Shown: positions 50,394 to 60,454 of the stretch, one piece after another
Layout: every line of letters begins with the position of its first letter
Numbering within the stretch: position 1 is the first letter of the stretch
NCBI RefSeq assembly: GCF_001941845.1
Contig: NZ_CP018870.1
Coordinates: forward strand, 4,656,001-4,720,000
Source of the DNA: Streptomyces sp. TN58
GTDB taxonomy: Bacteria; Actinomycetota; Actinomycetes; Streptomycetales; Streptomycetaceae
Direction of reading: 5' to 3'
Length of the DNA stretch: 64,000 nucleotides
Notes under the pieces: generated by a model
Database searches by the model: none
The model's input: only the letters and a program-made list of their open reading frames with translations
Told to the model about the DNA's origin: nothing
Translations under genes and position numbers: made by a program

Positions 50394-50578
50394 CGGCGCG
50401 ACCCGTCCGAATCAACGCACCGGGTGTGCCAGTAGGCCACCTTCGGCGGGCCGTCCTTCCCGGCGAGCATCCCGCGCCGGGCGAGCTGGTGAAGGGGGAT
50501 GGGCATGTTGCACGACGGGCACGTCTCGCGCTTTTTCGTGTAGGTCGCGTACTCGAACGTGTCTGTCGTGGTCGCCAC
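50390..50578 (-). CDS. Small zinc-ribbon-like protein
   Basis: The 62-residue product carries CPSCNMPIPLHQLARRG and later WHTRCVD, a CxxC...HxxC set that can hold one zinc ion. GAAGGGG six bases before GTG 50578 favours this start over the GTG at 50596. It is coupled to the DUF7848-like gene. The role is unknown; protein or nucleic acid binding is possible. Confidence 0.6.
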   Translation of the reverse strand: MATTTDTFEYATYTKKRETCPSCNMPIPLHQLARRGMLAGKDGPPKVAYWHTRCVDSDGSRR

Positions 50579-50643
50579 TGTGCACCCCTTCACCACTGTC
50601 TCCGGGAATCGGCAACCATCGTGGCCGGGTGCGACGTGGGGTT

Positions 50644-51474
50644 CTAGCCGGTTTCCTGTTCCCGCAAGAACTCTTCCCGGATCGCCTCAAGTAGCGAACG
50701 CATGGAATCGCCGGAAAGCGCGAGTGAGGTGAACCCCTCGAACTTGCGCACATACAGTGCAACATCCCTGGCGTCGGTCACGACGATTTCCGCGTGCACG
50801 GTCTCGACGGTAACCGTCCGATCATCTCGGATGACGAAGGCATGATTGGCTATGTCCTCTTGGCGTGCGGACAAGGGGACGACGCGAATATCTATGTTCG
50901 GCAGGCGGGATAGGAAGAGGATCCTGTCAATCTGCTCTGCCATTCTTGCGGCTGACACGATGCGCCACCGCAGTACGGGCTCAGTGATAACAAACTGCAG
51001 CCGCTTGGCTGAATCGTAAAGCGCTTGCTGCCGCTCGATCCGGGCACTGATGGTCCGAGTAAGCGTGTCCTCGGCGAGGCTATGACGAGAGAGAATTGCG
51101 CGGACGTATTCGGGGGTCTGTAGGAGCCCGGGGACCAAGGCCGGCTGGAAGAGTCGCAGCAGCTTCATTTCCGCCTCTAGCGCCCGCATCTGTTGCTGAG
51201 CTTTATGCAGGCCCATTCGGCGGACGAGGCGCCAAGCTGTGGTTTCCGTTGCCGCCGCTCTGACTGCCTCTAGGTACTCTGCCCTGACCGCGTCCGAAAC
51301 TCCGATCGCCGTGAGGATGCGTTCAACGTCAGCGGCAGAGGGGGCAACCTTAGCCGTCTCGATCTTGCTCAGCTTGCTTGCAGACATGACAGCGCTGCGG
51401 GCGACGGCTTTAGCCTCCTTACCGGAGGCTTGCCTGAGCGCCCGCAGCGCGGCCCCTAGCTCTGCTCTGTTCAC
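50644..51474 (-). CDS. Scr1-type HTH regulator (XRE + DUF5753)
   Basis: The 276-residue protein has an N-terminal XRE helix-turn-helix (about 4-55: LGAALRALRQASGKEAKAVA, then MSASKLSKIETAKVAPS) and a DUF5753 domain (about 90-270, with LLRLFQPALVPGLLQTPEYVRA and FVIRDDRTVTVETVHAEI). This architecture is that of Streptomyces Scr1-type regulators, described as antitoxin-like with a small DUF397 partner. Here the coupled upstream gene (GTGA overlap at 51471-51474) encodes DUF6879 instead. No DUF397 gene is adjacent. It probably represses its own operon. Confidence 0.85.
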   Translation of the reverse strand: MNRAELGAALRALRQASGKEAKAVARSAVMSASKLSKIETAKVAPSAADVERILTAIGVSDAVRAEYLEAVRAAATETTAWRLVRRMGLHKAQQQMRALEAEMKLLRLFQPALVPGLLQTPEYVRAILSRHSLAEDTLTRTISARIERQQALYDSAKRLQFVITEPVLRWRIVSAARMAEQIDRILFLSRLPNIDIRVVPLSARQEDIANHAFVIRDDRTVTVETVHAEIVVTDARDVALYVRKFEGFTSLALSGDSMRSLLEAIREEFLREQETG

Positions 51475-51989
51475 TCCCCGTACTTCGCCCACCATTCGGG
51501 GAACGGCACAGCGTGCGCCAAAGCCTTACCCCTGTACGCCCGAAACTTCGCCGCCTGCTCATCGGGAAGCACGTCTGCACCGACGAATGACCCATCTGGC
51601 GTGTAGTTCATCACTGCCGGTGTAACGCCATCGAAGAGCCAAAATTCGGGGGCCCCTTGCAGGGGGTTGCTCTTCCCTGTGGTGTCAAGGATGAAGAATT
51701 CTTCTCCGCCCGTCATGTTCTTTTGGTAGCCCCAGCCCAGTTCGAACCGCAGATACGGCGTTAGCGGCCGAGAGAGAACGTGAACGCGATACACGCGTTT
51801 GCCCTTGTTGGTGTGGGAGCGGAGTTCGGCCACCCACTCGGCGTTATAGTCAGTCGGCTGGGGCATTCCGGCGAGGTAAGCCTGATAGGCGTCCACGTTT
51901 CCCGACTTGCTGTAATCATCCAGCGTCTCAAGACGGAAGGCTTCGTGCTGGAAGGTGTCGAACAGTTCCCCCAGAGTCCTAGGCGCCAC
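51471..51989 (-). CDS. DUF6879 family protein, partner of the Scr1-type regulator
   Basis: The 172-residue protein opens TLGELFDTFQHEAFRLETLD and ends VPFPEWWAKYGE. It has the DUF6879 features VYRVHVLSRPLTPYLRFELGWGY and FWLFDG. Such genes often sit next to XRE-DUF5753 regulators in actinomycetes, and the pair behaves on paper like a toxin-antitoxin or target-regulator module. AAGGGGA precedes GTG 51989, and the first bases overlap the end of the 52176 gene. Activity is not known. Confidence 0.8.
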   Translation of the reverse strand: MAPRTLGELFDTFQHEAFRLETLDDYSKSGNVDAYQAYLAGMPQPTDYNAEWVAELRSHTNKGKRVYRVHVLSRPLTPYLRFELGWGYQKNMTGGEEFFILDTTGKSNPLQGAPEFWLFDGVTPAVMNYTPDGSFVGADVLPDEQAAKFRAYRGKALAHAVPFPEWWAKYGE

Positions 51990-52176
51990 GAATCCCCTTC
52001 CGGATGAGGTCGAAGATCAGCTGCTCCGGGATTTCGACCACGGTTTCGTGAGAGGGAATGTCGAGCCCGTGATCTGCCGGGGTCTGTCCCTGAACCAGCA
52101 GCGTGCCCCTGTCGGTCGCGTAGATCGTCGGGCAGTCCTTGAGGTCACATGTGCTGACGAGCTTGGTCACCTTCAC
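51979..52176 (-). CDS. Small leader protein of the DUF6879 operon
   Basis: The 65-residue product has Cys in VSTCDLKDCPTIYATDRGT and the end HETVVEIPEQLIFDLI. AGGAGGGG six bases before GTG 52176 is a strong ribosome site. It overlaps the DUF6879 gene by 11 bp and heads the operon. Similar short genes recur at this place in other Streptomyces, as I recall. Function is unknown. Confidence 0.65.
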   Translation of the reverse strand: MKVTKLVSTCDLKDCPTIYATDRGTLLVQGQTPADHGLDIPSHETVVEIPEQLIFDLIRKGIRGA

Positions 52177-52328
52177 GGGGTTCCCCTCCTAGGCGCTGCG
52201 TCGCGTTGTCCTGACCGATGCTTCCGACCAACTCACCTGAGGCGCAAGGGGTTCGAGTTTCCAAGACGGGAAACCGGCGCCACTCACGCCGAGTGCCCAC
52301 TGCGGCCAACCGCGCTGTGGCCAACGCC

Positions 52329-52359
52329 AGAGCCCCCGGCGCTTGGCGCCGGGGGCTCT
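52329..52359 (-). terminator. Terminator after class I fumarase
   Basis: AGAGCCCCCGGCGC (52329-52342) pairs perfectly with 52346-52359 around TTG. It lies 20 bp after the minus-strand stop at 52379. Confidence 0.85.
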
Positions 52360-52378
52360 CCGGGAGCGGGGAGTGCCG

Positions 52379-54046
<1,668 letters not shown>

Positions 54047-54181
54047 TGGGGCCATTCCTCACTCGGCAGACAGCACTGACGACCAATTTGGCAGCGCAGT
54101 CCACCAGCGTAGGACCTCCGGCCGGGCGTGTGTCTGTGAGGTAAGGCTCACTCGGTAGTATCGCGATCTATCGTGTCTCGC

Positions 54182-54187
54182 TATGCT
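54182..54187 (+). promoter_or_regulatory. -10-like box TATGCT of the DUF1707 gene
   Basis: TATGCT is followed by six bases and then GTG 54194. The sequence before it contains ATCGCGAT and other A+T-containing repeats. A leaderless mRNA is the simplest reading. Confidence 0.55.
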
Positions 54188-54193
54188 GGCGTC

Positions 54194-54868
54194 GTGGACC
54201 TGGAAAAGCACCCCGCCGCCCCTGCCCCCGCGCCCGGCCCCGCGCCTTCCGGGCTGCGCGCCTCCGACGCCGACCGGGACCGGATCGCGCAGATCCTGGG
54301 CGACGCCGTCGCCGAAGGCAGGCTGACCGCCGAGGAGCACTCCGAGCGCCTGGACACGCTGTACGCCGTCAAGACGGTCGGTGAGCTGGAAGTGCTCGTA
54401 CGGGATCTGCCCGCGCCCGGCGGCGCCCATGCCCCGTCCGCGTACGCCTCCCCGTACGCGGGGGCCGTGGGTCCGGCCGCCGAGACCATCGTCGCCGTGT
54501 GCAGCAGCTCCAGCCGCAAGGGCCGCTGGCGGCCGGGCGCGCACACCCGGGCGGTCTCGGTCATGGGCGACATCACCATCGACCTCACCCAGGCGGTCTT
54601 CGAGCAGCAGGTCACCGAGGTCAACGTGACCAGCGTCCTCGGCAACGTCGAGATCCTGGTCCCGGAGAACGTCACCCTGCGCGGCTACGGCAGCGGGGTC
54701 CTCGGCAACTTCGACGTGCGCGGCGAGAGCCGCGGGCAGACCGACCCGCTGGCGCCCGTGGTGATCGTCCGGGGGTTCTCGCTGCTCGGCAACATCGAGG
54801 CGCGGCCCAAGCCGGGTGCCCGCCTGGTCGACCTGGCGCGCAGGCTGCGCAAGAACCTCGACACGTAG
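54194..54868 (+). CDS. DUF1707 protein with LiaF-like C-terminal domain
   Basis: The 224-residue protein has an Ala/Pro linker, a DUF1707 domain (about 20-75: LRASDADRDRIAQILGDAVAEGRLTAEEHSERLDTLYAVKT) and a C-terminal right-handed beta repeat with GNVEILVPENVTLRGYG and LLGNIEARPKP. This matches LiaF/DUF2154-like cell wall-stress proteins without the membrane helices. Actinobacterial DUF1707 proteins are thought to be envelope-associated regulators. GTG 54194 is preferred over GTG 54173 because it lies six bases after TATGCT. Confidence 0.85.
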   Translation: MDLEKHPAAPAPAPGPAPSGLRASDADRDRIAQILGDAVAEGRLTAEEHSERLDTLYAVKTVGELEVLVRDLPAPGGAHAPSAYASPYAGAVGPAAETIVAVCSSSSRKGRWRPGAHTRAVSVMGDITIDLTQAVFEQQVTEVNVTSVLGNVEILVPENVTLRGYGSGVLGNFDVRGESRGQTDPLAPVVIVRGFSLLGNIEARPKPGARLVDLARRLRKNLDT

Positions 54869-55024
54869 GACGGGCGGCCGACGGGCGGGGCGCAACCGGA
54901 TGCGGAGGGTCGCGTTTCGGACGAACCCCGGGCGCCCCGTGGCACACAGTGCATAGGGGCGCGTACAGCGGGTAGGGACAGGTGCGTCGTCTCTCGCTCA
55001 CGTATACGTCGTCAGGAGTAGACC

Positions 55025-55441
55025 GTGCCGCATCCGCCGCATCAGTCCCTGCAGGTAGCCGCCGTGAAGAGCCTTCAGGGTCCTGGGGCACGCCCGTCGG
55101 CCGCCGTGCCGATCCCGCGGGTGCCGGCCAGGGCGGCGGAGGACGGGCCATGGCACGCGGAGGCGGTGTGCCGCCGGGACGAGGCGGGACTGTTCTTCGC
55201 GCCGTCCAAGGAGCCGACGGCCGCCCGGCTCTCCCGCGAGGAGGCCGCGAAGCGCGTCTGCGCCCGCTGCCCCGTGATGGTCGCCTGCCGCGAGCACGCG
55301 CTGCTGCAGCCCGAGCCGTACGGCGTCTGGGGCGGCCTCACCGCCGCCGAGCGCCGCGTGGTGCTGGCGCGGATGCGGCGCAGGTCCGCCGAGCTGCGGC
55401 AGGCCGCCCCCGGGCCGGGATCCATAGCCGCGGCGGGCTGA
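55025..55441 (+). CDS. wblI: WhiB-like iron-sulfur regulator (probable WblI)
   Basis: The 138-residue protein has the four WhiB cysteines Cys49, Cys79, Cys82 and Cys88 (AVCRRDEAG, then VCARCPVMVACREH), the GVWGG turn at 100-104 and a basic C-terminal helix RRVVLARMRRR. The cysteines hold a [4Fe-4S] cluster that senses oxygen or nitric oxide, and the protein works with sigma factors. AGGAG before GTG 55025 sets the start. The name WblI rests on my memory that wblI lies between the DUF1707 gene and glpX in S. coelicolor. Confidence 0.9.
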   Translation: MPHPPHQSLQVAAVKSLQGPGARPSAAVPIPRVPARAAEDGPWHAEAVCRRDEAGLFFAPSKEPTAARLSREEAAKRVCARCPVMVACREHALLQPEPYGVWGGLTAAERRVVLARMRRRSAELRQAAPGPGSIAAAG

Positions 55442-55473
55442 GCCGGCCTCCGCACCGGCGCCGCAGGCCCCGG

Positions 55474-55522
55474 TCCGCGTCGCGAGCCGCGCAGCGAGCC
55501 GCGCAGCGAGTTGCGTCGCGGA
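55474..55522. repeat. Short direct repeats next to the wblI terminator
   Basis: GCGCAGCGAGCC is repeated in tandem with partial extra copies, and GTCCGCG near the left end is matched by CGCGGAC near the right end. It forms a second, weaker inverted structure before the main hairpin. Confidence 0.5.
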
Positions 55523-55524
55523 CA

Positions 55525-55571
55525 CGCGAGAGGGGCGGTCACCCCCGCACAGGGTGACCGCCCCTCTCGCG
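55525..55571. terminator. Bidirectional terminator wblI / glpX
   Basis: A 20-bp perfect stem (55525-55544 with 55552-55571) has a seven-base loop. It sits between convergent stop codons at 55441 and 55587. Confidence 0.9.
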
Positions 55572-55586
55572 TTGTGCCCCCGCCTC

Positions 55587-56618
55587 CTACTGGGCGCGGT
55601 CGAAGTCGATCGCGCTGTACGCGCGCAGCTTCGACAGGCGGTGCGTGGAGTCGATCTTCCGGATCGTGCCGGACTTGGAACGCATGACCAGCGAGGACGT
55701 CGTCGCGGTCTCGGAGCGGTAGTGCACGCCGCGCAGCAGCTCGCCGTCCGTGATGCCGGTGGCGACGAAGAAGACGTTGTCGCCCGAGACCAGGTCGGTG
55801 GTGGTGAGGACCCGGTCCAGGTCGTGGCCCGCGTCGAGGGCCTTCTGACGCTCGGCGTCGTCCTTCGGCCACAGCTTGCCCTGGATGACACCGCCCAGGC
55901 ACTTGATGGCGCAGGCCGAGATGATGCCCTCGGGGGTGCCGCCGATGCCCAGGAGCAGGTCCACGCCGGTGCCCTCGCGGGCGGCCATGATGGAGCCGGC
56001 CACGTCGCCGTCGGAGATGAACTTGATGCGTGCACCGGTCTCGCGGATCTCCCGGACGATGCCCTCGTGGCGGGGGCGGTCCAGGATGACGACCGTGACG
56101 TCCTCGGCGGCCATGCCCTTGGCCTTGGCGACCCGGCGGATGTTCACCGAGACCGGGGCGTTGATGTCGACGAAGTCGGCGGCCTCGGGGCCGGTGACCA
56201 GCTTGTCCATGTAGAAGACGGCGGACGGGTCGAACATCGTGCCGCGGTCGGCGGCCGCCAGGACGGCGATGGCGTTCGGCATGCCCTTGGCGTTCAGGGT
56301 GGTGCCGTCGATCGGGTCGACGGCGATGTCGACCTCGGCGCCGGTGCCGTCGCCGACCTGCTCCCCGTTGAAGAGCATCGGGGCTTCGTCCTTCTCGCCC
56401 TCGCCGATGACGACGACGCCGTTCATCGAGACGGTGGAGATCAGGGTCCTCATCGCGTTGACCGCGGCGCCGTCCGCGCCGATCTTGTCGCCACGGCCGA
56501 CCCACCGGCCGGCGGCCATTGCGGCCGCCTCGGTGACCCGTACGAGTTCGAGCGCGAGATTGCGGTCGGGGGCCTCCGGGGAGACTTCGAGCTGGGGCGG
56601 CAGGTTGTGCTCGGTCAT
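55587..56618 (-). CDS. glpX: Class II fructose-1,6-bisphosphatase
   Basis: The 343-residue enzyme has the GlpX metal and substrate motifs [28 protein letters not shown] and GIGGTPEGI. It converts fructose 1,6-bisphosphate to fructose 6-phosphate in gluconeogenesis and is the main fructose bisphosphatase of actinobacteria. AAAGGTG before ATG 56618 sets the start; the frame open to 56759 has no ribosome site. Confidence 0.96.
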   Translation of the reverse strand: MTEHNLPPQLEVSPEAPDRNLALELVRVTEAAAMAAGRWVGRGDKIGADGAAVNAMRTLISTVSMNGVVVIGEGEKDEAPMLFNGEQVGDGTGAEVDIAVDPIDGTTLNAKGMPNAIAVLAAADRGTMFDPSAVFYMDKLVTGPEAADFVDINAPVSVNIRRVAKAKGMAAEDVTVVILDRPRHEGIVREIRETGARIKFISDGDVAGSIMAAREGTGVDLLLGIGGTPEGIISACAIKCLGGVIQGKLWPKDDAERQKALDAGHDLDRVLTTTDLVSGDNVFFVATGITDGELLRGVHYRSETATTSSLVMRSKSGTIRKIDSTHRLSKLRAYSAIDFDRAQ

Positions 56619-56876
56619 CGGAGCGCACCTTTCTGTACGGCGACGGCCGGGAAGTGAGGGTGCTGGAACTCTATCGGTACGTCGACATATTGAGCAGGGC
56701 GGGTCACGTATGAGCGGAATATCGGTCAGTCCATTGTCCTGAGCGGACGCCTTGCGCACCCGTGCCAGGGCTCGCCGGGGCTCGCGGGGGGCTCGTCGAG
56801 CCCGTCGGGGGAGTCAAGGGTGCGCCGTGCGGCGCGTCCGCGCGACCCCGGCGGTGATCGCGGCCCGGCGATGCGG

Positions 56877-56882
56877 GACGAT
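56877..56882 (+). promoter_or_regulatory. -10-like box GACGAT of the DUF4245 gene
   Basis: GACGAT is followed by six bases and GTG 56889. It is a weaker match than the other leaderless-type boxes of this window because it starts with G. Confidence 0.35.
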
Positions 56883-56888
56883 GGTGCC

Positions 56889-57416
56889 GTGGCAGGTATG
56901 AAAGGCAAGCAGACGATCTGGGACATGGTCCGGTCGCTGGCGGTGATCGGAGTGGTCGTCGCCGGGATCTACGTCTTCGTCCCGCATGACGACAAGGCCG
57001 ATCCCACGCGCACGGTCGACTACCGGGTGGAGACCATCACGGCCCGCCGCGCGGCCCCGTACCCGGTGGCCGCCCCCGTGGGCCTGCCGGAGCAGTGGCG
57101 GGCGACCTCGGTGACGTACGAGCGCAAGAAGGCCGACGCCTGGCACCTGGGCTTCCTCGACCCGGAGCAGCAGTACGCGGCGGTCGAGCAGTCCAGCGAC
57201 ACCTCCGCCAAGTACCTCGAACGGGTCACCAGGAACGCCAAGGCGTCCGGGCAGACGCAGCAGGTCGGCGACGCGCCCTGGGAGCGCTGGGAGGGCGAGA
57301 AGTACGACGCCCTCGTGCGCCGGGAGCAGGGTCACGTCACGGTGGTGACCGGCACGGCCTCCTTCGAGCAGCTCGGCACGCTGGCGGCGGCGCTGGAGTT
57401 CAAGCAGGGCCGGTAG
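56889..57416 (+). CDS. DUF4245 single-pass membrane protein
   Basis: The 175-residue protein has one membrane helix (about 14-34, MVRSLAVIGVVVAGIYVFVP) and an outer domain with DYRVETITARRAAPYPVAAPVGLPEQWRATSVTYE and a Trp-rich WHLGFLDPEQQYAAVEQS. These mark DUF4245, a family found next to glpX across actinobacteria. Function is unknown; the position suggests conserved co-inheritance with glpX rather than shared catalysis. The first codon may be GTG 56889 or ATG 56898. Confidence 0.88.
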   Translation: MAGMKGKQTIWDMVRSLAVIGVVVAGIYVFVPHDDKADPTRTVDYRVETITARRAAPYPVAAPVGLPEQWRATSVTYERKKADAWHLGFLDPEQQYAAVEQSSDTSAKYLERVTRNAKASGQTQQVGDAPWERWEGEKYDALVRREQGHVTVVTGTASFEQLGTLAAALEFKQGR

Positions 57417-57448
57417 GCCGGCGGCGCCGGCCGCGACCGGCCATGCAG

Positions 57449-57500
57449 CGCGAGAAGGGCCGTGCGCCCCGGGACACCGGGGCGCACGGCCCTTCTCGCG
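57449..57500. terminator. Bidirectional 24-bp hairpin
   Basis: Bases 57449-57472 pair perfectly with 57477-57500 around GACA. It is the longest perfect stem in the window and lies between convergent genes ending at 57416 and 57535. Confidence 0.92.
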
Positions 57501-57534
57501 TGCCGCGGCCCCACGGGCCGCGGTTCGGTCCTGC

Positions 57535-58125
57535 TCAGACGGTGGTGATGACCTCGTCGATCGACAGGCGGGGGGAGCGCGGGAACCAGGCGTCCTCGCC
57601 CGGCTTGCCGATGTTGACGACCATGATCGGCGTGTGGTCGTCGTCCAGGAACTCCTTCTGGATGCCCGCGAAGTCGGCGCCGGTCATCGGACCCGCGGCC
57701 AGACCGGCGGCGCGGACGCCGAGGATGAAGTACGCGGCCTGCAGCGAAGCGTTGACCAGCGAGGACTGCTCACGGGCCGGGCGCTCGGCGAAGAAGAGGT
57801 CCTTGGCCTGCGGGAAGTGCGGCAGCAGCTGCGGCAGCTCCTCGTGGAACTCGTTGTCCGCGGAGAGGATCGCGACCAGCGGCGCGGCCAGCGTCTTGGC
57901 CTGGTTGCCCTCGGCCATGTGCTGCACCAGGCGCTCACGGGCCTCGGCGGAGCGGACCAGCGTGATGCGCAGCGGCGTGCCGTTGAAAGCGGTGGGGCCG
58001 TACTTCACCAGGTCGTAGATCGCCTGGACCTGCTCCTCGGTCACCGGCTCGTCGGAGAACGAGTTGGCGGTGCGGGCCTCGCGGAACAGCAGGTCCTGGG
58101 CGGCGGAGTCGAGTACGAGAGACAT
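57535..58125 (-). CDS. Malonic semialdehyde reductase-like nitroreductase (RutE/HadB)
   Basis: The 196-residue flavoprotein has the RutE/HadB pattern: FREARTANSFSDEPVTEEQVQAIYDLVKYGPTAFNGTPLRI, the FMN region AAYFILGVRAAGLAAGPMTGAD, and NIGKPGEDAWFPRSPRL. RutE reduces malonic semialdehyde with NADPH in pyrimidine use; related proteins reduce nitro and quinone compounds, so the substrate is uncertain here because no other rut genes are near. GAAGG precedes ATG 58125. An A+T-rich imperfect palindrome about 55 bp upstream is a likely operator. Confidence 0.88.
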   Translation of the reverse strand: MSLVLDSAAQDLLFREARTANSFSDEPVTEEQVQAIYDLVKYGPTAFNGTPLRITLVRSAEARERLVQHMAEGNQAKTLAAPLVAILSADNEFHEELPQLLPHFPQAKDLFFAERPAREQSSLVNASLQAAYFILGVRAAGLAAGPMTGADFAGIQKEFLDDDHTPIMVVNIGKPGEDAWFPRSPRLSIDEVITTV

Positions 58126-58179
58126 CGGAAAGCCTTCTTCCATGCAGAGGTGAAGCGATGTCCCCGACTCTACGGCCGA

Positions 58180-58201
58180 TTTAGATTAACTTTCAACTAA
58201 A
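58180..58201. promoter_or_regulatory. A+T-rich imperfect 22-bp palindrome
   Basis: TTTAG at 58180-58184 mirrors CTAAA at 58197-58201, with TTAAC and TTTCAA between them. Such A+T-rich palindromes are typical MarR/HxlR-type operators and stand out in this genome. It lies at promoter distance from the nitroreductase start. Confidence 0.5.
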
Positions 58202-58255
58202 CGGGGGTGGTGGTGACCGGGATCACTCCACAGTCACTCCCCGGTCACGCCCGGG

Positions 58256-58474
58256 TCACTCCTCCCCGGCGGCTTCGCGCGCCGCCAGCGCGGAGTCCAG
58301 CCGGGCCCGGGCCCCTTCCAGCCAGTGCCGGCAGACCTTCGCAAGCTCCTCGCCGCGCTCCCACAGCGCGAGGGACTCCTCCAGCGAGGTCCCCCCGGCT
58401 TCGAGCTTGCGGACCACCTCGATCAGCTCGTCGCGGGCCTGCTCGTACCCCAGCGCCGTCTCGGCCTCTGTCAT
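58256..58474 (-). CDS. xseB: Exodeoxyribonuclease VII small subunit
   Basis: The 72-residue protein matches Xse[55 protein letters not shown]. It binds XseA in exonuclease VII, which degrades single-stranded DNA from both ends. AAAAGGGA right before ATG 58474 favours this start over ATG 58510. It follows xseA after 54 bp on the same strand. Confidence 0.93.
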   Translation of the reverse strand: MTEAETALGYEQARDELIEVVRKLEAGGTSLEESLALWERGEELAKVCRHWLEGARARLDSALAAREAAGEE

Positions 58475-58528
58475 TCCCTTTTCCACCCTAGGTTCGTAGT
58501 GCGACCACATGATTGCGGCAGCGTGTCG

Positions 58529-59851
58529 TCAGTCCGAAGCGGTCGGCTCGCCCGATGCGGTCGGCTCGCCCGATGCGGTGCCGTGCGGGACGGCGTCGTG
58601 AGGGACGGTGCCGTCCGCGCCGGCGCCGCCATCGGAGGCCCCCTCCGCAGCCACTTCCACGGTGAACGAGCCCTCCGCCACCCTCGCGCGCAGCACCTCC
58701 CGTGCCGACACCTCCTGCGGCGAGCGCACCACGTGCCCGTCCGCCCGCTGCAGTACGGCGTAACCGCGCTCCAGCGTCGCGGCCGGCGACAGCGCCACCA
58801 CCCTCGCCAGGGTGTGGGCCAGCTCCGAGTCCGCCCGGTCCAGCAGGTGCCCCAGCGTGCGCCTGCTGCGTGCCAGCAGCGCCTCCAGCTCGTCCTCCCG
58901 CATCTCCACCATGCGCTGCGGATGGACGAAGACCGGCCGGGCCAGGGCGTGCGCGAGCCCCCGCTCCTCCCGGTCGAGCAGCGAGCTCACCGCCCGCAGC
59001 CCCCGGCCCTGCAGCTGGCGTACGCGCTCCAGCTCCTCGCCGACGTCCGGGACCACCTTCTTCGCCGCGTCCGTGGGCGTGGACGCCCGCAGGTCCGCGA
59101 CCAGATCCAGCAGCGGCGAGTCCGGCTCGTGTCCGATCGCCGAGACCACCGGGGTGCGGGCGGCCGCGACGACGCGCACGACCTCCTCGTCGGAGAAGGG
59201 CAGCAGGTCCTCCACACTGCCGCCGCCGCGCGCCACGATGATCACGTCGACCTCGTCCATGGCGTCGAGTTCCTTGACCGCCCGGACCACCTGCGGCACG
59301 GCGTGCACGCCCTGGACGGCGACGTTGCGCACCTCGAAGCGGACCGCCGGCCAGCGGCGCCGGGCGTTCTCCAGGACGTCGCGCTCGGCCGCCGAGGCCC
59401 GGCCGACCACCAGCCCGATCAGCTGCGGCAGGAAAGGCAGCGGCTTCTTGCGCTCCAGCGCGAAGAGCCCCTCGGAGGCCAGGGACCGCTTCAGCCGCTC
59501 CAGCCGGGCCAGGAGCTCGCCGATGCCGACCGGCCGTATCTCCGTCGCCCGCAGCGACAGCTGCCCGCGCGGGGCGTACCACTCGGGCTTGGCCAGCAGA
59601 ACGACCCGCGCGCCCTCCAAGACGACGTCCGCGACCTCGTCGTAGACCTGGCGGAAGCAGGTCACGCTGACCGAGATGTCATGCGAGGGGTCGCGCAGCG
59701 TCAGGAAGACCACCCCCGCCCCCGGCCGCCGCGAGAGCTGCGTGATCTGCCCCTCGACCCACACCTGGCCCAGGCGCTCGATCCAGCCCCCGATGAGCCG
59801 GGACACCTGGCCCACCGGCAACGGCGCCTCGGCCGACGTATTCAGACCCAT
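58529..59851 (-). CDS. xseA: Exodeoxyribonuclease VII large subunit
   Basis: The 440-residue protein has the N-terminal OB fold (about 10-110: [25 protein letters not shown] and [19 protein letters not shown]), the catalytic domain ([26 protein letters not shown] and [26 protein letters not shown]) and a long helical region. The C-terminus carries an extra Ala/Gly/Ser tail with the repeat [13 protein letters not shown]. It forms exonuclease VII with XseB. ATG 59851 lies six bases after TAGCCT, which fits a leaderless transcript. Confidence 0.95.
   Translation of the reverse strand: MGLNTSAEAPLPVGQVSRLIGGWIERLGQVWVEGQITQLSRRPGAGVVFLTLRDPSHDISVSVTCFRQVYDEVADVVLEGARVVLLAKPEWYAPRGQLSLRATEIRPVGIGELLARLERLKRSLASEGLFALERKKPLPFLPQLIGLVVGRASAAERDVLENARRRWPAVRFEVRNVAVQGVHAVPQVVRAVKELDAMDEVDVIIVARGGGSVEDLLPFSDEEVVRVVAAARTPVVSAIGHEPDSPLLDLVADLRASTPTDAAKKVVPDVGEELERVRQLQGRGLRAVSSLLDREERGLAHALARPVFVHPQRMVEMREDELEALLARSRRTLGHLLDRADSELAHTLARVVALSPAATLERGYAVLQRADGHVVRSPQEVSAREVLRARVAEGSFTVEVAAEGASDGGAGADGTVPHDAVPHGTASGEPTASGEPTASD
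58539..58574. repeat. Two 18-bp repeats in the xseA 3' end
   Basis: GCGGTCGGCTCGCCCGAT occurs at 58539-58556 and 58557-58574, with a partial third copy. It encodes the repeated TASGEP tail of XseA and probably varies between strains. Confidence 0.85.
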
Positions 59852-59857
59852 GCACGC

Positions 59858-59863
59858 AGGCTA
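59858..59863 (-). promoter_or_regulatory. -10-like box TAGCCT of xseA
   Basis: On the minus strand TAGCCT, six bases and ATG 59851 follow each other without a Shine-Dalgarno sequence. Confidence 0.45.
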
Positions 59864-60021
59864 TCCGGAGCCGCTGACAGCGTCTCAGGCTCCGTGCCGA
59901 TGTCCGGAGAAGTCCTCTCGCGTGGCGGGCAACCGCCGTTGACGATCTTGTAAAGCGCTGCATAGTCTGCCCGGCACCCGAAGCCGACAGGCAGGCTTCC
60001 GGCAGCGCGAGAGGTTGCGGA

Positions 60022-60315
60022 GTGAACGGCTTAACGGTCCTGCCAACAGTCCTGCCAACAGTCCTGGCGTCGGCCGCCGCGGGCGGCGCCCTGTACCTCG
60101 TGACCGACTCGGCCGTGCGCCGGCTCAACCGGTCCGCGTCGCGCGGCGTCAGGCTCACGGGCCTCGTGGCGGTCGGCGTGGTCCTGTGCGCGGTCATCGC
60201 GACAGCCGCGTTCGCGAGCCGGAGCGCCGTACTCGGGTTCCTCGCCGGCGCCCTCCTGACACCGCCCGTCCACCGGCGCATCCTGCGACGACGCGGCAGG
60301 CGGTTCAGCGGTTAG
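60022..60315 (+). CDS. Small two-helix membrane protein
   Basis: The 97-residue product has hydrophobic segments at about 8-26 and 45-80 and a basic end [11 protein letters not shown]. The first segment is encoded by a direct repeat (CAGTCCTGCCAA, giving [11 protein letters not shown]). GAGAGGT seven bases before GTG 60022 supports the start. It lies between divergent xseA and ispH. No family was recognised. Confidence 0.65.
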   Translation: MNGLTVLPTVLPTVLASAAAGGALYLVTDSAVRRLNRSASRGVRLTGLVAVGVVLCAVIATAAFASRSAVLGFLAGALLTPPVHRRILRRRGRRFSG

Positions 60316-60441
60316 GGGGTGTCCGGCGGATCAGGGTCGGGCCCTGGCCCGCTCATGCACCCTGGCCCCCTGGCCCTTGCCCGGGCCTTTCGGTCCGTCC
60401 GTCTGCCGTACGGGCGACGTCCGGCCTGCCCGCGCCCCCCG

Positions 60442-60447
60442 TACGAT
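60442..60447 (+). promoter_or_regulatory. -10-like box TACGAT of ispH
   Basis: TACGAT is followed by seven bases and ATG 60455, with no separate ribosome site. A leaderless start is likely. Confidence 0.5.
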
Positions 60448-60454
60448 GGGGCAC

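Noticed and set aside
52240..52290. tRNA T-arm-like GGTTCGAGTTTCC near the island boundary, possible att site
   Set aside because: The flanking five-base stems do not pair, no anticodon or acceptor stem was found, and no second copy marks the other end of the island.
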